64,000 nt of DNA. It comes from Frigidibacter oleivorans. Its GTDB lineage: Bacteria; Pseudomonadota; Alphaproteobacteria; Rhodobacterales; Rhodobacteraceae. Shown here in pieces: positions 28,701 to 36,469 of the stretch. Under the pieces are notes generated by a model. That model had not been told where the DNA came from. It saw only the letters and a program-made list of their open reading frames with translations, and made no database searches. The DNA lies in NCBI RefSeq assembly GCF_003993775.1, contig NZ_RJRZ01000001.1, positions 372,001 to 436,000 on the forward strand, in the 5' to 3' direction. Numbering within the stretch: the first letter of the stretch is position 1; each line of letters begins with the position of its first letter. The position numbers and the translations under genes were made by a program.

Positions 28701-29267
28701 CCGCTGATAGAGGCCGGCGATCCCCGCCGCCTCTTCGAGGATGCGGCGGCGGTTCTTCGGCCGGGCATTGATCAGTTCCGAAATCTGCCCCTGCCGCACC
28801 AGCGCCGGACTGGTCGCGCCGGTCGAGGCATCGGCGAACAGCATCTGCACGTCGCGGGCGCGCACGTCCTTGGTGTTGACCTTGTAGGCCGATCCGGCAT
28901 CGCGGGTGATCCGCCGGATGATTTCCAGCTGATCCGCATCGTTGAAGCCCGAAGGCGCCAGCCGTTCGCCATTGTCGATGACCAGCGCCACCTCGGCGAA
29001 GTTGCGGGCGGTGCGGGTGGCGGCGCCGGCGAAGATGACGTCCTCCATCCCCTCGCCGCGCATGGCGGTGGGACGCGTCTCGCCCATGACCCAACGCAGC
29101 GCCTCCAGCAGGTTGGACTTGCCGCAGCCGTTGGGGCCCACCACGCCGGTCAGACCCTCGTGGATCACGAGGTCCGTGGGGTCGACGAAGCTTTTGAAGC
29201 CATTGAGCCTGAGGCGGGTGAAGCGCAAGGATAAGGTCCGATTCCCGAGGGTCCGCTGATCGGGCAT
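25773..29267 (-). CDS. smc: Chromosome segregation ATPase SMC
   Basis: SMC is the core of the condensin-like complex that compacts and segregates chromosomes. The 1164-residue protein has the Walker A motif GPNGCGKSN at about 44-52, long coiled coils with Ala/Glu/Arg-rich heptads, a central hinge region near 500-600 (MLDRLTVEPGYEAALGAALA) and at the C-terminus the signature LLSGGEQTLTALALIFA and Walker B ICVLDEVDAPLDD. The start is uncertain: ATG 29267 lacks a strong ribosome site, and TTG 29228 would give the family-typical LRFTRLRLNGFKSF opening. ScpA and ScpB are not in the window. Confidence 0.95.
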   Translation of the reverse strand: MPDQRTLGNRTLSLRFTRLRLNGFKSFVDPTDLVIHEGLTGVVGPNGCGKSNLLEALRWVMGETRPTAMRGEGMEDVIFAGAATRTARNFAEVALVIDNGERLAPSGFNDADQLEIIRRITRDAGSAYKVNTKDVRARDVQMLFADASTGATSPALVRQGQISELINARPKNRRRILEEAAGIAGLYQRRHEAELRLSAAEQNLLRVDDVVEQLAGQLATLARQARQAARYREIGEDLRRAEGTLLYRRWREADQARTAAEADLAQRLRAAALAEQGARAAAKARAEAEDRLPPLREEEAVAGAILQRLVVSRDALGAEADRARERIETLTARLAQIDRDREREAGLNRDAVETIQRLDWEQAQILKAAEGHEDRLAEATEAAKEAAGILADREAALSQLTEDVARLAARHQSVQRVAADARGGLAKAQAAAETARRAETEAAAALARAAEAHAGAEEQMAEASIAAEDSEAALQEAESARAEVQAREAAARAARSGAEGEASALRAEVQALARLVERESSAGTQMLDRLTVEPGYEAALGAALADDLRAPLADADAASGWVALPPYDSAPALPGGAAPLAARVTAPGALARRLGQIGLVERGQGAALQAALQPGQRLVSPEGDLWRWDGFRAGAEDAPSAAALRLRQLNRLVELKRDLEDAAARAEGARLAHERLTAMLAEATRADQAARDARREADRRMADASRASSRAEAERSIAAGRLESARLASARHAEDAEEAQIRLEDAEAAAADLPDLDTARAGVEEVRQTVEAARMMMMARRAAQDELRREGEARTRRRQEITKEVSGWRLRLDTAEKRSAELAARRAGTEEDLHEAAAAPEEIAAKREELGAAIAGAEARRAAAAERLAAAELALREAGAAEREAERAGSEAREGRARAEARADAARETVAYAAERIRDETDLLPMELLASLGADPDRMPDAEALEAEVNRLKRQREALGAVNLRAEEDAREVQTEHDTLVQEKADLEEAIRKLRAGISGLNREGRERLLTAFEQVNESFRTLFTHLFGGGEANLVLVESDDPLEAGLEIMCQPPGKKLSTLSLLSGGEQTLTALALIFAVFLANPAPICVLDEVDAPLDDANVTRFCDLLDEMTRRTDTRFLIITHHAVTMSRMDRLFGVTMQEQGVSQLVSVDLKRAEALVA

Positions 29268-29352
29268 GGTCGGCCGAAGCGGACCCCGAGTCAATCGGGC
29301 CTACCCTATGTGGCGGAGTGACGGCGCCGATCCACAAGACTTGGGAGTTGGA

Positions 29353-29808
29353 ATGCGGCAGTTGACGGCTGAGGATGACATGGGGCCGGTGCTGGCGCTG
29401 ATCCGGGCCGCCTTTGCCTATATGGAGCGACGGATCGACCCGCCCTCGTCGATGGCGGGGCTGACGGTGCAGGATCTGGCGCGCGCCGCGGCGGCCGGAG
29501 AGGTGTGGTCGACGGGCGATCCCCTCTTCGCCTGCATGGTGCTGACCCCGCGCCCCGATGCGCTGTATCTGGGCAAGCTGGCGGTCGCGGCGGCGATGCA
29601 GGGGCGGGGACTGGGCCGCCGGATGGTCGAACGGGCCGAGGTCCGCGCCCGGGCGCGCGGGCTGCCGGCGGTCGAACTGCAATGCCGGATCGAGCTGCTG
29701 GAACTGCACCGCTTCTATCGTGGCCTCGGCTATGTCGAGGTGGCCCGCACCGCGCATCCCGGCTTCGACCGCCCGACCAGCCTCACCTTTCGCAAGGGAC
29801 TGGCCTGA
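29353..29808 (+). CDS. GNAT-family N-acetyltransferase
   Basis: A 151-residue acetyltransferase. The acetyl-CoA motif A is LGKLAVAAAMQGRGLGRRMV (R/Q-x-x-G-x-G/A present as QGRGLG), followed by ELLELHRFYRGLGYVEVART typical of motif B. GGGAG precedes ATG 29353. It is divergent from smc across 85 bp. Substrate unknown. Confidence 0.85.
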   Translation: MRQLTAEDDMGPVLALIRAAFAYMERRIDPPSSMAGLTVQDLARAAAAGEVWSTGDPLFACMVLTPRPDALYLGKLAVAAAMQGRGLGRRMVERAEVRARARGLPAVELQCRIELLELHRFYRGLGYVEVARTAHPGFDRPTSLTFRKGLA

Positions 29809-29952
29809 ACCCATGCGGCTCCCCTGTGCGGCGGAATCCCGCCCGGCTTGTACCACGATTGCCACAGACCATCTCGCGAACCTGTCGCGGGGTGGGGTTT
29901 CCCTTTCCCGCGCACTATGTTCCCCGGGTCCATCCCAGTCGAGAGGCTCCGC

Positions 29953-30723
29953 GTGACTGCGCTCAGGTCTTCCCCCTCCGCGAGATCCAGGATCGTCGCG
30001 ATGCTCGCCGCCGCCGCGATCGGCCTGTCCGCCTGTGCCGGTGGCGATGCCGCCGTCAGCCGCGATGCTGTCAACGACCCGTTCGAGGCGCAGAACCGCC
30101 GCGTCCACGCCTTCAACCGGGGCATCGACCGGGCGCTGGTGAAGCCGTCGTCGCAGGTCTATGGCCGCGCCGTGCCGGGCTTCCTGCGCATCGGCATCAC
30201 CAATGTGGGCAACAACCTGGGCCTGCCCGCCGCCGTCGCCAACAATGTGCTGCAGGGCCGGGTGGAGCCTGCTGCCACCAACACCCTGCGCTTCCTCGTC
30301 AACACGACCTTCGGGCTGGGCGGCGTGCTCGACCCCGCGACCGACATGGGCCTGACCGAACGCGAAACCGATTTCGGCGAAACGCTGCATGTCTGGGGCG
30401 CGGCCGAGGGACCCTATGTCGAACTGCCCCTGATCGGCCCGTCGACGGTGCGCGACACGGCCGGCATGGTGATGGGCGTCTTCCTCGACCCGCTCGGCGC
30501 CGCCCTCGACAGCCCCGAGTCGGAATATGTGCTCGGGGTGCGCGTCCTTTCAACTATCGGTGAACGGTACCGCTATTCCGACACCATCGACTCCCTTCTG
30601 TACCAGAGCGCGGATAGCTATGCGCAGGCGCGGCTGCTCTACCTGCAGAACCGCCGGTTCGAACTGGGCACCGAGGCCGAGGAGGAAGCTTATGATCCCT
30701 ACGAAGACCCCTATGCGCAGTGA
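29953..30723 (+). CDS. mlaA: MlaA/VacJ outer-membrane lipoprotein
   Basis: MlaA removes mislocalised phospholipids from the outer leaflet of the outer membrane. The 256-residue protein has a lipoprotein signal ending AAIGLSACAGG, then VNDPFEAQNRRVHAFNRGID, RIGITNVGNNLGLPAAVANN and TNTLRFLVNTTFGLGGVLD, then TDFGETLHVWGAAEGPY. These are characteristic of VacJ. GTG 29953 follows GAGAGG; an ATG 12 codons upstream is an alternative. mlaC overlaps its 3' end by 32 bp, so the two are coupled. The MlaFED transporter is not here. Confidence 0.9.
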   Translation: MTALRSSPSARSRIVAMLAAAAIGLSACAGGDAAVSRDAVNDPFEAQNRRVHAFNRGIDRALVKPSSQVYGRAVPGFLRIGITNVGNNLGLPAAVANNVLQGRVEPAATNTLRFLVNTTFGLGGVLDPATDMGLTERETDFGETLHVWGAAEGPYVELPLIGPSTVRDTAGMVMGVFLDPLGAALDSPESEYVLGVRVLSTIGERYRYSDTIDSLLYQSADSYAQARLLYLQNRRFELGTEAEEEAYDPYEDPYAQ

Positions 30724-31324
30724 GGTCAGCCGCAGGCGCCTGCTGGCGCTGGCCGCGGCGGCGGGCGCGTCGACCGCGGCGCTGGCCCCCGGTGCCGCGC
30801 GCGCGCTGACCACCGACGAGGCGCGGGCGCTGATCGACCGGCTGGTGGCCGAAATCAACGGCGTCATCAATTCCGGCGGTTCGGAATCGGCGATGTTCGC
30901 CGAGTTCGAGCGCATCTTCACCCGCTATGCCGACGTGGCGATCATCGCGCAAAGCGCGCTCGGCCCCGCCGCGCGCCAGGCCAGCCCCGCGCAGATGCAG
31001 GCGTTCACGGCGGCCTTCCGCACCTATATCTCGCGCAAATACGGGCGGCGGTTCCGCGAGTTCATCGGCGGGCGGATCGAGGTAACGGGCGCCGAACCGG
31101 TGAAGAGCTTCTTCGAGGTGATCTCGACCGCCTATCTGCGCGGCGAGGCGCCGTTCGAGGTGCGCTTCCAGGTGTCGGACCGGTCCGGTCGCGACCTGTT
31201 CTTCAACATCATCATCGAGGGCGTGAACATGCTCGCCTCGGAACGGGCCGAGATCGGGGCGCTGCTCGACGCACGCGGCGGCGACCTGAACCGGCTGACG
31301 GCGGACCTGCCCGGGCTGGGCTGA
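30692..31324 (+). CDS. mlaC: MlaC/Ttg2D-family phospholipid-binding protein
   Basis: A 210-residue periplasmic protein of the MlaC/toluene-tolerance family that ferries phospholipids between MlaA and the inner-membrane MlaFEDB transporter. The signal contains SRRRLLALAAAAG, a twin-arginine-like motif. Family segments include EFERIFTRYADVAIIAQSAL, QMQAFTAAFRTYISRKYGRR and NIIIEGVNMLASERAEIGAL. ATG 30692 lies inside mlaA with a strong GGAGG site. A second ATG at 30713 is possible. Confidence 0.88.
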   Translation: MIPTKTPMRSEVSRRRLLALAAAAGASTAALAPGAARALTTDEARALIDRLVAEINGVINSGGSESAMFAEFERIFTRYADVAIIAQSALGPAARQASPAQMQAFTAAFRTYISRKYGRRFREFIGGRIEVTGAEPVKSFFEVISTAYLRGEAPFEVRFQVSDRSGRDLFFNIIIEGVNMLASERAEIGALLDARGGDLNRLTADLPGLG

Positions 31325-31347
31325 GGCGCCGTCCGGACGGAAGGGCC

Positions 31348-31374
31348 ATGACGCCGCGGTCAGAGCGGCGTCAT
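31348..31374. terminator. Hairpin between convergent mlaC and doc
   Basis: Perfect 10-bp stem ATGACGCCGC/GCGGCGTCAT with a 7-nt loop. It overlaps the last codons of doc. No T-tract, so termination is inferred from placement between convergent genes. Confidence 0.4.
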
Positions 31375-31746
31375 CCCCTCCGTCAGCCAGCCGGCGAATT
31401 CCGCCTCGCCGACCTGCCCCGCCGCCAGATCCTCCATCATCCTGACGCCGTCCAGCGTCGGCGGCCGGAACGCCCATCCGTTCAGGCGCAGGAAGGTGAG
31501 CGCGGTCACGAAGGCCGTGCGCTTGTTGCCATCGACGAAGGCATGCGCCTTGGCGATGCCGAAGGCATAGGCCGCGGCGAGATCGGCCGGGCCGGCCTCG
31601 GCATAGGTCGCGCGATGCCTGGCGCGGGCGCAGCCCATCTCCAGCAGCGCCCGGTCGCGCAGACCGGCGGCGCCACCGTGGCGGGCGATCTGTCGGTCGT
31701 GGATGGCGATGACGGCAGCCAGCGGAACCCAGACAGGTTCCGTCAC
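31360..31746 (-). CDS. doc: Doc-type (death-on-curing) Fic-fold toxin
   Basis: A 128-residue toxin with the Fic-fold motif HAFVDGNKRTA at 68-78, matching the Doc form HxFx(D/N)xNKR. Doc phosphorylates EF-Tu in P1; this is a family inference. Other features: LRDRALLEMGCARARH, then ADLAAAYAFGIAKAHAF. The ATG overlaps the antitoxin stop (ATGA, 31743-31746). The antitoxin is AbrB-like rather than Phd-like. Confidence 0.87.
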   Translation of the reverse strand: MTEPVWVPLAAVIAIHDRQIARHGGAAGLRDRALLEMGCARARHRATYAEAGPADLAAAYAFGIAKAHAFVDGNKRTAFVTALTFLRLNGWAFRPPTLDGVRMMEDLAAGQVGEAEFAGWLTEGMTPL

Positions 31747-31967
31747 GCAAGCGCCTGAAGCAGGTCGCGGTTCTCGTCCATCACGATCTCGGCCGCGGCC
31801 AGTGCAGCGGCGACGGAAGGATCGTGCGGCAGGATCCGGAGACTGCCGTCATCGCCGCGCAGCACGAACAGCGTGTCGCCCTCCTTGACGTCGAGAATGG
31901 CGAGCATCTCGGTCGTCAGGGTCATCACGGCCGAATTGCCGACCTTGCGTATCTTGGTCTCGATCAT
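31743..31967 (-). CDS. AbrB/MazE/SpoVT-type antitoxin
   Basis: A 74-residue swapped-hairpin protein: IRKVGNSAVMTLTTEMLAIL then VKEGDTLFVLRGDDGSLRIL, followed by an acidic tail that would neutralise the toxin. It is first in a two-gene unit with doc, with an ATGA overlap. GGAG precedes the ATG. GTATATAC at about 31992-31999 upstream is an 8-bp palindrome that may be part of its operator or promoter. Confidence 0.85.
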   Translation of the reverse strand: MIETKIRKVGNSAVMTLTTEMLAILDVKEGDTLFVLRGDDGSLRILPHDPSVAAALAAAEIVMDENRDLLQALA

Positions 31968-32041
31968 GTCACGGCTCCGTGGGCATACCTGTGTATATAC
32001 GCGCCACCCGCCGTTCCGGCAAGCGGCGCGCCGGGTGGCCC

Positions 32042-34303
32042 TCAGTTCCGGTTGCCGAACATCGAGCCCAGCACATCCATCAGGATCTGCTCGGCCACGT
32101 CGCCGCCGGACTGCCGGGGCGGGTTCTGCGGCATCGGCGCGCTTTGCGCCTGCCAGTCGCCGCCGGCATAGCCGGGGGGTACCTGATCGGGGGCGGGGGT
32201 GGTCGGCGCCTGCCCATAGGCCTCGGTCGGCCGGTCCATCGGCAGTTCGTGGATCGGCAGGCCCTCATGCACGCGCAGCATCACCTCGCGCCAGATATCG
32301 GCCGGGATGCCGCCGCCGGTGACGCCCTGCATCGGCGAGTTGTCGTCATAGCCCATCCAGACGCCCGCCACGTAGTCCGCGGTGAAGCCGATGAACCACG
32401 CGTCGCGCAGGGCCGAGGTGGTGCCGGTCTTGCCCGCCGCCGGACGGTCGCCCAGCTTCGCCCGCCCGCCGGTGCCGCGCTCGATGACCTGGGTCATCAT
32501 GTAGACCAGCTGTCGCGCCGCGGTTTCCGAGATCACGCGCTCGCCATAGCCGCCCTCCTGGCCCATCAGCGGGTCGTCCTCGCCCTTCAGCCGCAGGTCG
32601 AGGATGCCGTAGGGCCGGACCGAGGTGCCGCCGTTCAGGATGCCGGCATAGGCGCCCGTCATCTCGATCAGCGTCGATTCGGAGGCGCCGAGCGCCAGCG
32701 CCGGACCGTTGGCAAGGTCATGGGCGAAGCCGAAGCCTTCGGCGATGTCGCGCACCATGTCGCGGCCCACCGCCTCCTGCACGCGGACGGTCGAGGTGTT
32801 GACCGATTTCGCCAGCGCCGTCAGCAGGTCGATCTGCCCCAGATAGCGCCCCTTTTCGTAGTTCTGCGGCGACCATGGCCCCGATCCCGGCACGTCGATG
32901 GTCAGCGGCTCGTCCATCACCGTCGAGCTGGGCGGATAACCCAGTTCCAGCGCCGCCGCATAGACGAAGGGCTTGAAGGTCGAACCGGGCTGCCGCTTGG
33001 CCTGCGTGGCGCGGTTGAAGCTGCCCGCCGTCGCCGTCTTGCGACCGCCGACCATCGCCCGCACCGCGCCATCGGCCGACATCACCACGATGGCCGCCTG
33101 CGCGTTGGAGCCGTCCTTCAGCTTTTCGCTGAACACGCTGTCCAGCGCCTCTTCGGCCGCGTCCTGCAGGCGCTGATCCAGCGTGGTGCGGATCACCACG
33201 TCCTCGGTCGTGTCGCGGGTCAGGAAATCGGGGCCGGATTCCATGATCCAGTCGGCGAAATAGCCGCCCGCCTGCTTGGCTGCCGCCTCGGACAGCTGCG
33301 CGGGATGGGCGCGGGCCTCGTCGGCCTCGGCGGTGGTCAGATAGCCCTGATCCTGCATCAGCCCGATGATCAGGCTGGCCCGCTGCTGCGAGCGTTCCAG
33401 GTTCGCGGTCGGCGCATAGCGCGACGGCGCCTTCAGCAGGCCCGCCAGCATCGCCGCCTCGGCCGGGGAGACGTTCGCGGCCGACTTGCCGAAATAGCGC
33501 TGCGCCGCCGCCTCGAACCCGCGCGCCCCCGCGCCCAGATAGGCGCGGTTCAGGTAGATGGTCAGGATGTTGTCCTTGCCGTATTTCGCCTCCATGGCGA
33601 AGGAGAAGGGCACTTCCTTCAGCTTGCGCCAGACCGAGGACACCCGGCAATCGGCCTCGTAGGCGGCTTCCGAGTCCCATTTCTGCGGGTCGAAGGGCAC
33701 GCCGAGGCAGATCAGCTTGGCCACCTGCTGGGTGATGGTGGACCCGCCATTGCCTTCCAGCGGTCCCCGGCCTTCGGCCAGGTTGATGCGGACGGCGCTG
33801 GCGATGCCGCGCGGGCTGATCCCGAGATGGCGATAGAAGCGCCGGTCCTCGGTCGCCACCACCGCATGTTCCAGGTGCTCGGAGACGTTGTCGACGGTGA
33901 TCTGCCCGCCGAAGGTCTCGCCCCGCCAGGCGAAGACCTTGCCTTCGCCGTCCAGCATGGTGACCGACCCACGGGTCCGCGCATCCAGAAGCGACTCGAC
34001 CGGGGGAAGCTGGGTGTAGAAATGCGCCGTGGCGAGGCCCAGCACCACCGCGATCCCCAGCCCGACGCGCCAGCCGATGCCCCAGAGGATGCGCCAGATC
34101 GCGCCGAAGAGGCCGCCCACCAGCCGCACGACGATATTGCCGGACCGGCGCGCGGGCTTGCGGCGCGCGGTTTTCGCGCGCGCCCCCGCACTGGCGGGCG
34201 CGGGCTTGGCCGCGGGCTTCGCGGGTTTCCGCGACGCCTTGTCCTGCGCACCATAGCGCCGGTCCGCAACCAGAGGTGGCTTCCTGCCGCCCGTTCCCTT
34301 CAT
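32042..34303 (-). CDS. Class A penicillin-binding protein (PBP1A family)
   Basis: A bifunctional glycosyltransferase/transpeptidase of 753 residues that builds peptidoglycan. A basic, Lys/Ala/Pro-rich cytoplasmic tail (about 1-55) precedes one membrane helix (about 75-95, WRVGLGIAVVLGLATAHFY). The glycosyltransferase motif is VVATEDRRFYRHLGISPRG with GNGGSTITQQVAKL. The transpeptidase has SxxK in RQPGSTFKPFVYAAALE, SVNTSTVRVQEAV as SxN-like, and KTGTTSALRDAW. The start ribosome site is weak. It is divergent from glnK across 305 bp. Confidence 0.92.
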   Translation of the reverse strand: MKGTGGRKPPLVADRRYGAQDKASRKPAKPAAKPAPASAGARAKTARRKPARRSGNIVVRLVGGLFGAIWRILWGIGWRVGLGIAVVLGLATAHFYTQLPPVESLLDARTRGSVTMLDGEGKVFAWRGETFGGQITVDNVSEHLEHAVVATEDRRFYRHLGISPRGIASAVRINLAEGRGPLEGNGGSTITQQVAKLICLGVPFDPQKWDSEAAYEADCRVSSVWRKLKEVPFSFAMEAKYGKDNILTIYLNRAYLGAGARGFEAAAQRYFGKSAANVSPAEAAMLAGLLKAPSRYAPTANLERSQQRASLIIGLMQDQGYLTTAEADEARAHPAQLSEAAAKQAGGYFADWIMESGPDFLTRDTTEDVVIRTTLDQRLQDAAEEALDSVFSEKLKDGSNAQAAIVVMSADGAVRAMVGGRKTATAGSFNRATQAKRQPGSTFKPFVYAAALELGYPPSSTVMDEPLTIDVPGSGPWSPQNYEKGRYLGQIDLLTALAKSVNTSTVRVQEAVGRDMVRDIAEGFGFAHDLANGPALALGASESTLIEMTGAYAGILNGGTSVRPYGILDLRLKGEDDPLMGQEGGYGERVISETAARQLVYMMTQVIERGTGGRAKLGDRPAAGKTGTTSALRDAWFIGFTADYVAGVWMGYDDNSPMQGVTGGGIPADIWREVMLRVHEGLPIHELPMDRPTEAYGQAPTTPAPDQVPPGYAGGDWQAQSAPMPQNPPRQSGGDVAEQILMDVLGSMFGNRN

Positions 34304-34608
34304 GCCGTCACCGCCCGATCTGCCGCCACCACATCGCGGGGGCCGAACCCGCCGCGCGTTTCTTTTGGCCGCACAATACCCGGTCCCGTCCCGGATGTGG
34401 AGGCGCGAGGCTTCACGATTCGGTTTGCAGATTGATCAATAATTCATCGCATCTGCACAAATGTTCATTTTTTGTGCAGATACCTGCCGCCGGAAGCGGC
34501 GGATGAACCCTGCCTTCCTTGTAACGCCGGCGTGAAACCGGCCTTCTGCGCTCGGGCCGGCACAACACGTCTGGCTTTCGAGGCGCTGCCAGAGGGAAGG
34601 GAAACGAC
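34304..34608. other. Intergenic region between PBP gene and glnK
   Basis: The region is AT-richer than its surroundings near 34425-34481. It holds a 10-bp palindrome ATTGATCAAT (34431-34440) and a perfect 11-bp inverted repeat (34451-34481). I find no additional gene. Promoters for both divergent genes must lie here. Confidence 0.6.
34451..34481 (+). promoter_or_regulatory. Perfect inverted repeat upstream of glnK
   Basis: ATCTGCACAAA (34451-34461) and TTTGTGCAGAT (34471-34481) form a perfect 11-bp inverted repeat with a 9-nt spacer, 127 bp before the glnK start. It includes the TGCAC and GTGCA halves seen in NtrC sites, but the spacing is too wide for a canonical one. It could be an operator or an RNA hairpin. 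Confidence 0.6.
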
Positions 34609-34947
34609 GTGAAACTCATCATTGCAGCAATCAAGCCGTTCAAGCTGGAGGAGGTGCGCGAGGCGCTCACCGCCATCGGCGTGCGCGGCATGATGGTGAC
34701 CGAGGTGAAGGGCTTCGGCTCGCAGTCCGGGCACACCGAGATCTACCGCGGCGCCGAATACGCCGTGAATTTCGTGCCCAAGGTGAAGCTCGAGATCGTG
34801 GTTTCGGACGCGCTGGCCGATCAGGTCGTCGAGACGATCCAGAAGACGGCGAAGACCGACAAGATCGGCGACGGCAAGATCTTCGTGCTGGACGTCGCCC
34901 AGGCGGTGCGGGTGCGCACCGGCGAACTCAACGACGACGCGCTGTGA
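34609..34947 (+). CDS. glnK: Nitrogen regulatory protein P-II (GlnK)
   Basis: A 112-residue P-II signalling protein. It reads 2-oxoglutarate and ATP/ADP and blocks AmtB when nitrogen is plentiful. The T-loop GHTEIYRGAEYAVNF has the uridylylated tyrosine Y51. The B-loop and C-terminal signature is KIGDGKIFVLDVAQAVRVRT. The start is GTG, with GGGAAGG upstream. amtB follows in 28 bp, the conserved glnK-amtB pair. Confidence 0.95.
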   Translation: MKLIIAAIKPFKLEEVREALTAIGVRGMMVTEVKGFGSQSGHTEIYRGAEYAVNFVPKVKLEIVVSDALADQVVETIQKTAKTDKIGDGKIFVLDVAQAVRVRTGELNDDAL

Positions 34948-34975
34948 CGTGATCGGGACAGGGGAAAAGAAGGAC

Positions 34976-36343
34976 ATGTCGAACCTCAAGAAAATTCTGG
35001 GCCTTGCCGCGCTGACCGCGGCCGCGGCCCTGCCTGCCTTCGCGCAGGATGCGGCCCCCGCCGCCGAAGCTGTCGCCGAGGCCGTTGCCGAGGCCGCGGG
35101 CCCGATCACCGAAAAGGGCGACGTGGCGTGGATGATGGTGTCCTCGCTGCTGGTGCTGTTCATGCTGATCCCGGGCCTCGCGCTGTTCTATGGCGGCCTG
35201 GTGCGCACCAAGAACATGCTGTCGGTGATGATGCAGTGCACCGTGGTCGGCGCCATGGTGATGGTGATCTGGGCCGTCTACGGCTATTCCTTCGCCTTCG
35301 GCGGCAGCACCTCGCCCTTCTGGGGCGGCATGGGCAAGATGTTCCTCGCGGGCGTCACGCCGGACTCGACGGCGGCCACCTTCTCGGACGGCATCGTGCT
35401 GCCCGAATATGTGTTCATCGCCTTCCAGATGACCTTCGCCGCCATCACGCCGGCGCTGTTCATCGGCGCCTTCGCCGAACGGATCAAGTTCTCGGCGGTG
35501 CTGCTGTTCTCGGCCCTCTGGGTGACCTTCGTCTACTTCCCGGTCGCGCACATGGTCTGGGACGGCGCGGGCCTGATCTTCAACATGGGCGCCATCGACT
35601 TCGCCGGCGGCACCGTGGTGCACATCAATGCCGGGATCGCGGCGCTGGTCGCCTGCATCGTCGTCGGCCCGCGCGTCGGACTGGGCAAGGACATGATGGC
35701 CCCGCATTCGATGACGCTGACCATGGTCGGCGCGGCGATGCTGTGGGTCGGCTGGTTCGGCTTCAACGCCGGCTCCAACCTCGAAGCCACCGCCGGCGCG
35801 ACGCTGGCGCTGCTGAACACCTTCCTCGCCACCGCCGGCGCGATCCTCGCCTGGTGCGTGGTGGAAGCGATGGCGCGGGGCAAGGCCTCGGGTCTGGGCG
35901 CCGCCTCGGGCATGATCGCCGGTCTGGTGGCGATCACCCCGGCCTGCGGCACCACCGGCCCGGTCGGCGCGATCTTCCTCGGCGCGCTCGCCTCGATCGT
36001 CTGCTACTTCTTCGTCTCGGTCGTGAAGAACAAGTTCGGCTATGACGACAGCCTCGACGTGTTCGGCATCCACGGCATCGGCGGGATCGTCGGCGCCATC
36101 GGCACCGGCATCCTGGCCGCGCCGTCGCTGGGCGGCACCGGCTTCATCACCGAGGCCGGCACGATGGGGTCGCAGATCGTGGCGCAGTTCAAGGGCGTGA
36201 TCATCACCATCCTCTGGAGCGGCATCGGCTCGCTGATCCTGCTCTATATCACCAAGGCGATCACCGGGCTGCGCGTGCATGTCGACGACGAACGTCAGGG
36301 CCTCGACCTGACCTCGCACGGCGAAAGCGCCTACCACTCGTAA
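34976..36343 (+). CDS. amtB: Ammonium transporter AmtB
   Basis: A 455-residue ammonium channel of the inner membrane. A cleaved signal (ILGLAALTAAAALPAFAQDA) and an Ala/Glu linker precede 11 membrane helices. Family motifs are FYGGLVRTKNMLSVMMQC and the twin pore histidines in GGTVVHINAGIAALV and DVFGIHGIGGIVGAIGTG. The C-terminal LRVHVDDERQGLDLTSHGES contacts GlnK. ATG 34976 follows AAGGAC and is chosen over a GTG nine codons upstream. Confidence 0.96.
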   Translation: MSNLKKILGLAALTAAAALPAFAQDAAPAAEAVAEAVAEAAGPITEKGDVAWMMVSSLLVLFMLIPGLALFYGGLVRTKNMLSVMMQCTVVGAMVMVIWAVYGYSFAFGGSTSPFWGGMGKMFLAGVTPDSTAATFSDGIVLPEYVFIAFQMTFAAITPALFIGAFAERIKFSAVLLFSALWVTFVYFPVAHMVWDGAGLIFNMGAIDFAGGTVVHINAGIAALVACIVVGPRVGLGKDMMAPHSMTLTMVGAAMLWVGWFGFNAGSNLEATAGATLALLNTFLATAGAILAWCVVEAMARGKASGLGAASGMIAGLVAITPACGTTGPVGAIFLGALASIVCYFFVSVVKNKFGYDDSLDVFGIHGIGGIVGAIGTGILAAPSLGGTGFITEAGTMGSQIVAQFKGVIITILWSGIGSLILLYITKAITGLRVHVDDERQGLDLTSHGESAYHS

Positions 36344-36401
36344 CCCTCCGGGGTGCAACCGACGACGCGTCCCCGCACCTCCTCCCGCGGGGCGCGACTT
36401 C

Positions 36402-36433
36402 CGGCCGGACCTTCGGGTCCGGCCGTTTTTGTT
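36402..36433 (+). terminator. Rho-independent terminator of glnK-amtB
   Basis: A perfect 10-bp stem CGGCCGGACC/GGTCCGGCCG with a TTCG tetraloop, followed by TTTTTGTT. It is 58 bp after the amtB stop. Confidence 0.92.
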
Positions 36434-36469
36434 GTGGCGCGTGCAGGGCGACTCAGCGACGGCAGGACA

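Noticed and set aside
25674-29234. A very long open frame antisense to smc
   Set aside because: It is a shadow of the smc coding frame in GC-rich DNA, with no protein-like pattern; the smc frame has all motifs.
34451-34481. Canonical NtrC binding site
   Set aside because: The half-sites are too far apart for the NtrC consensus, so the repeat is reported without a named regulator.
34573-34586. A GG-N10-GC pair upstream of glnK resembling a sigma-54 promoter
   Set aside because: The start of transcription would fall near 34598, inside the ribosome site, and the flanking bases do not match TGGCACG-N4-TTGCW.
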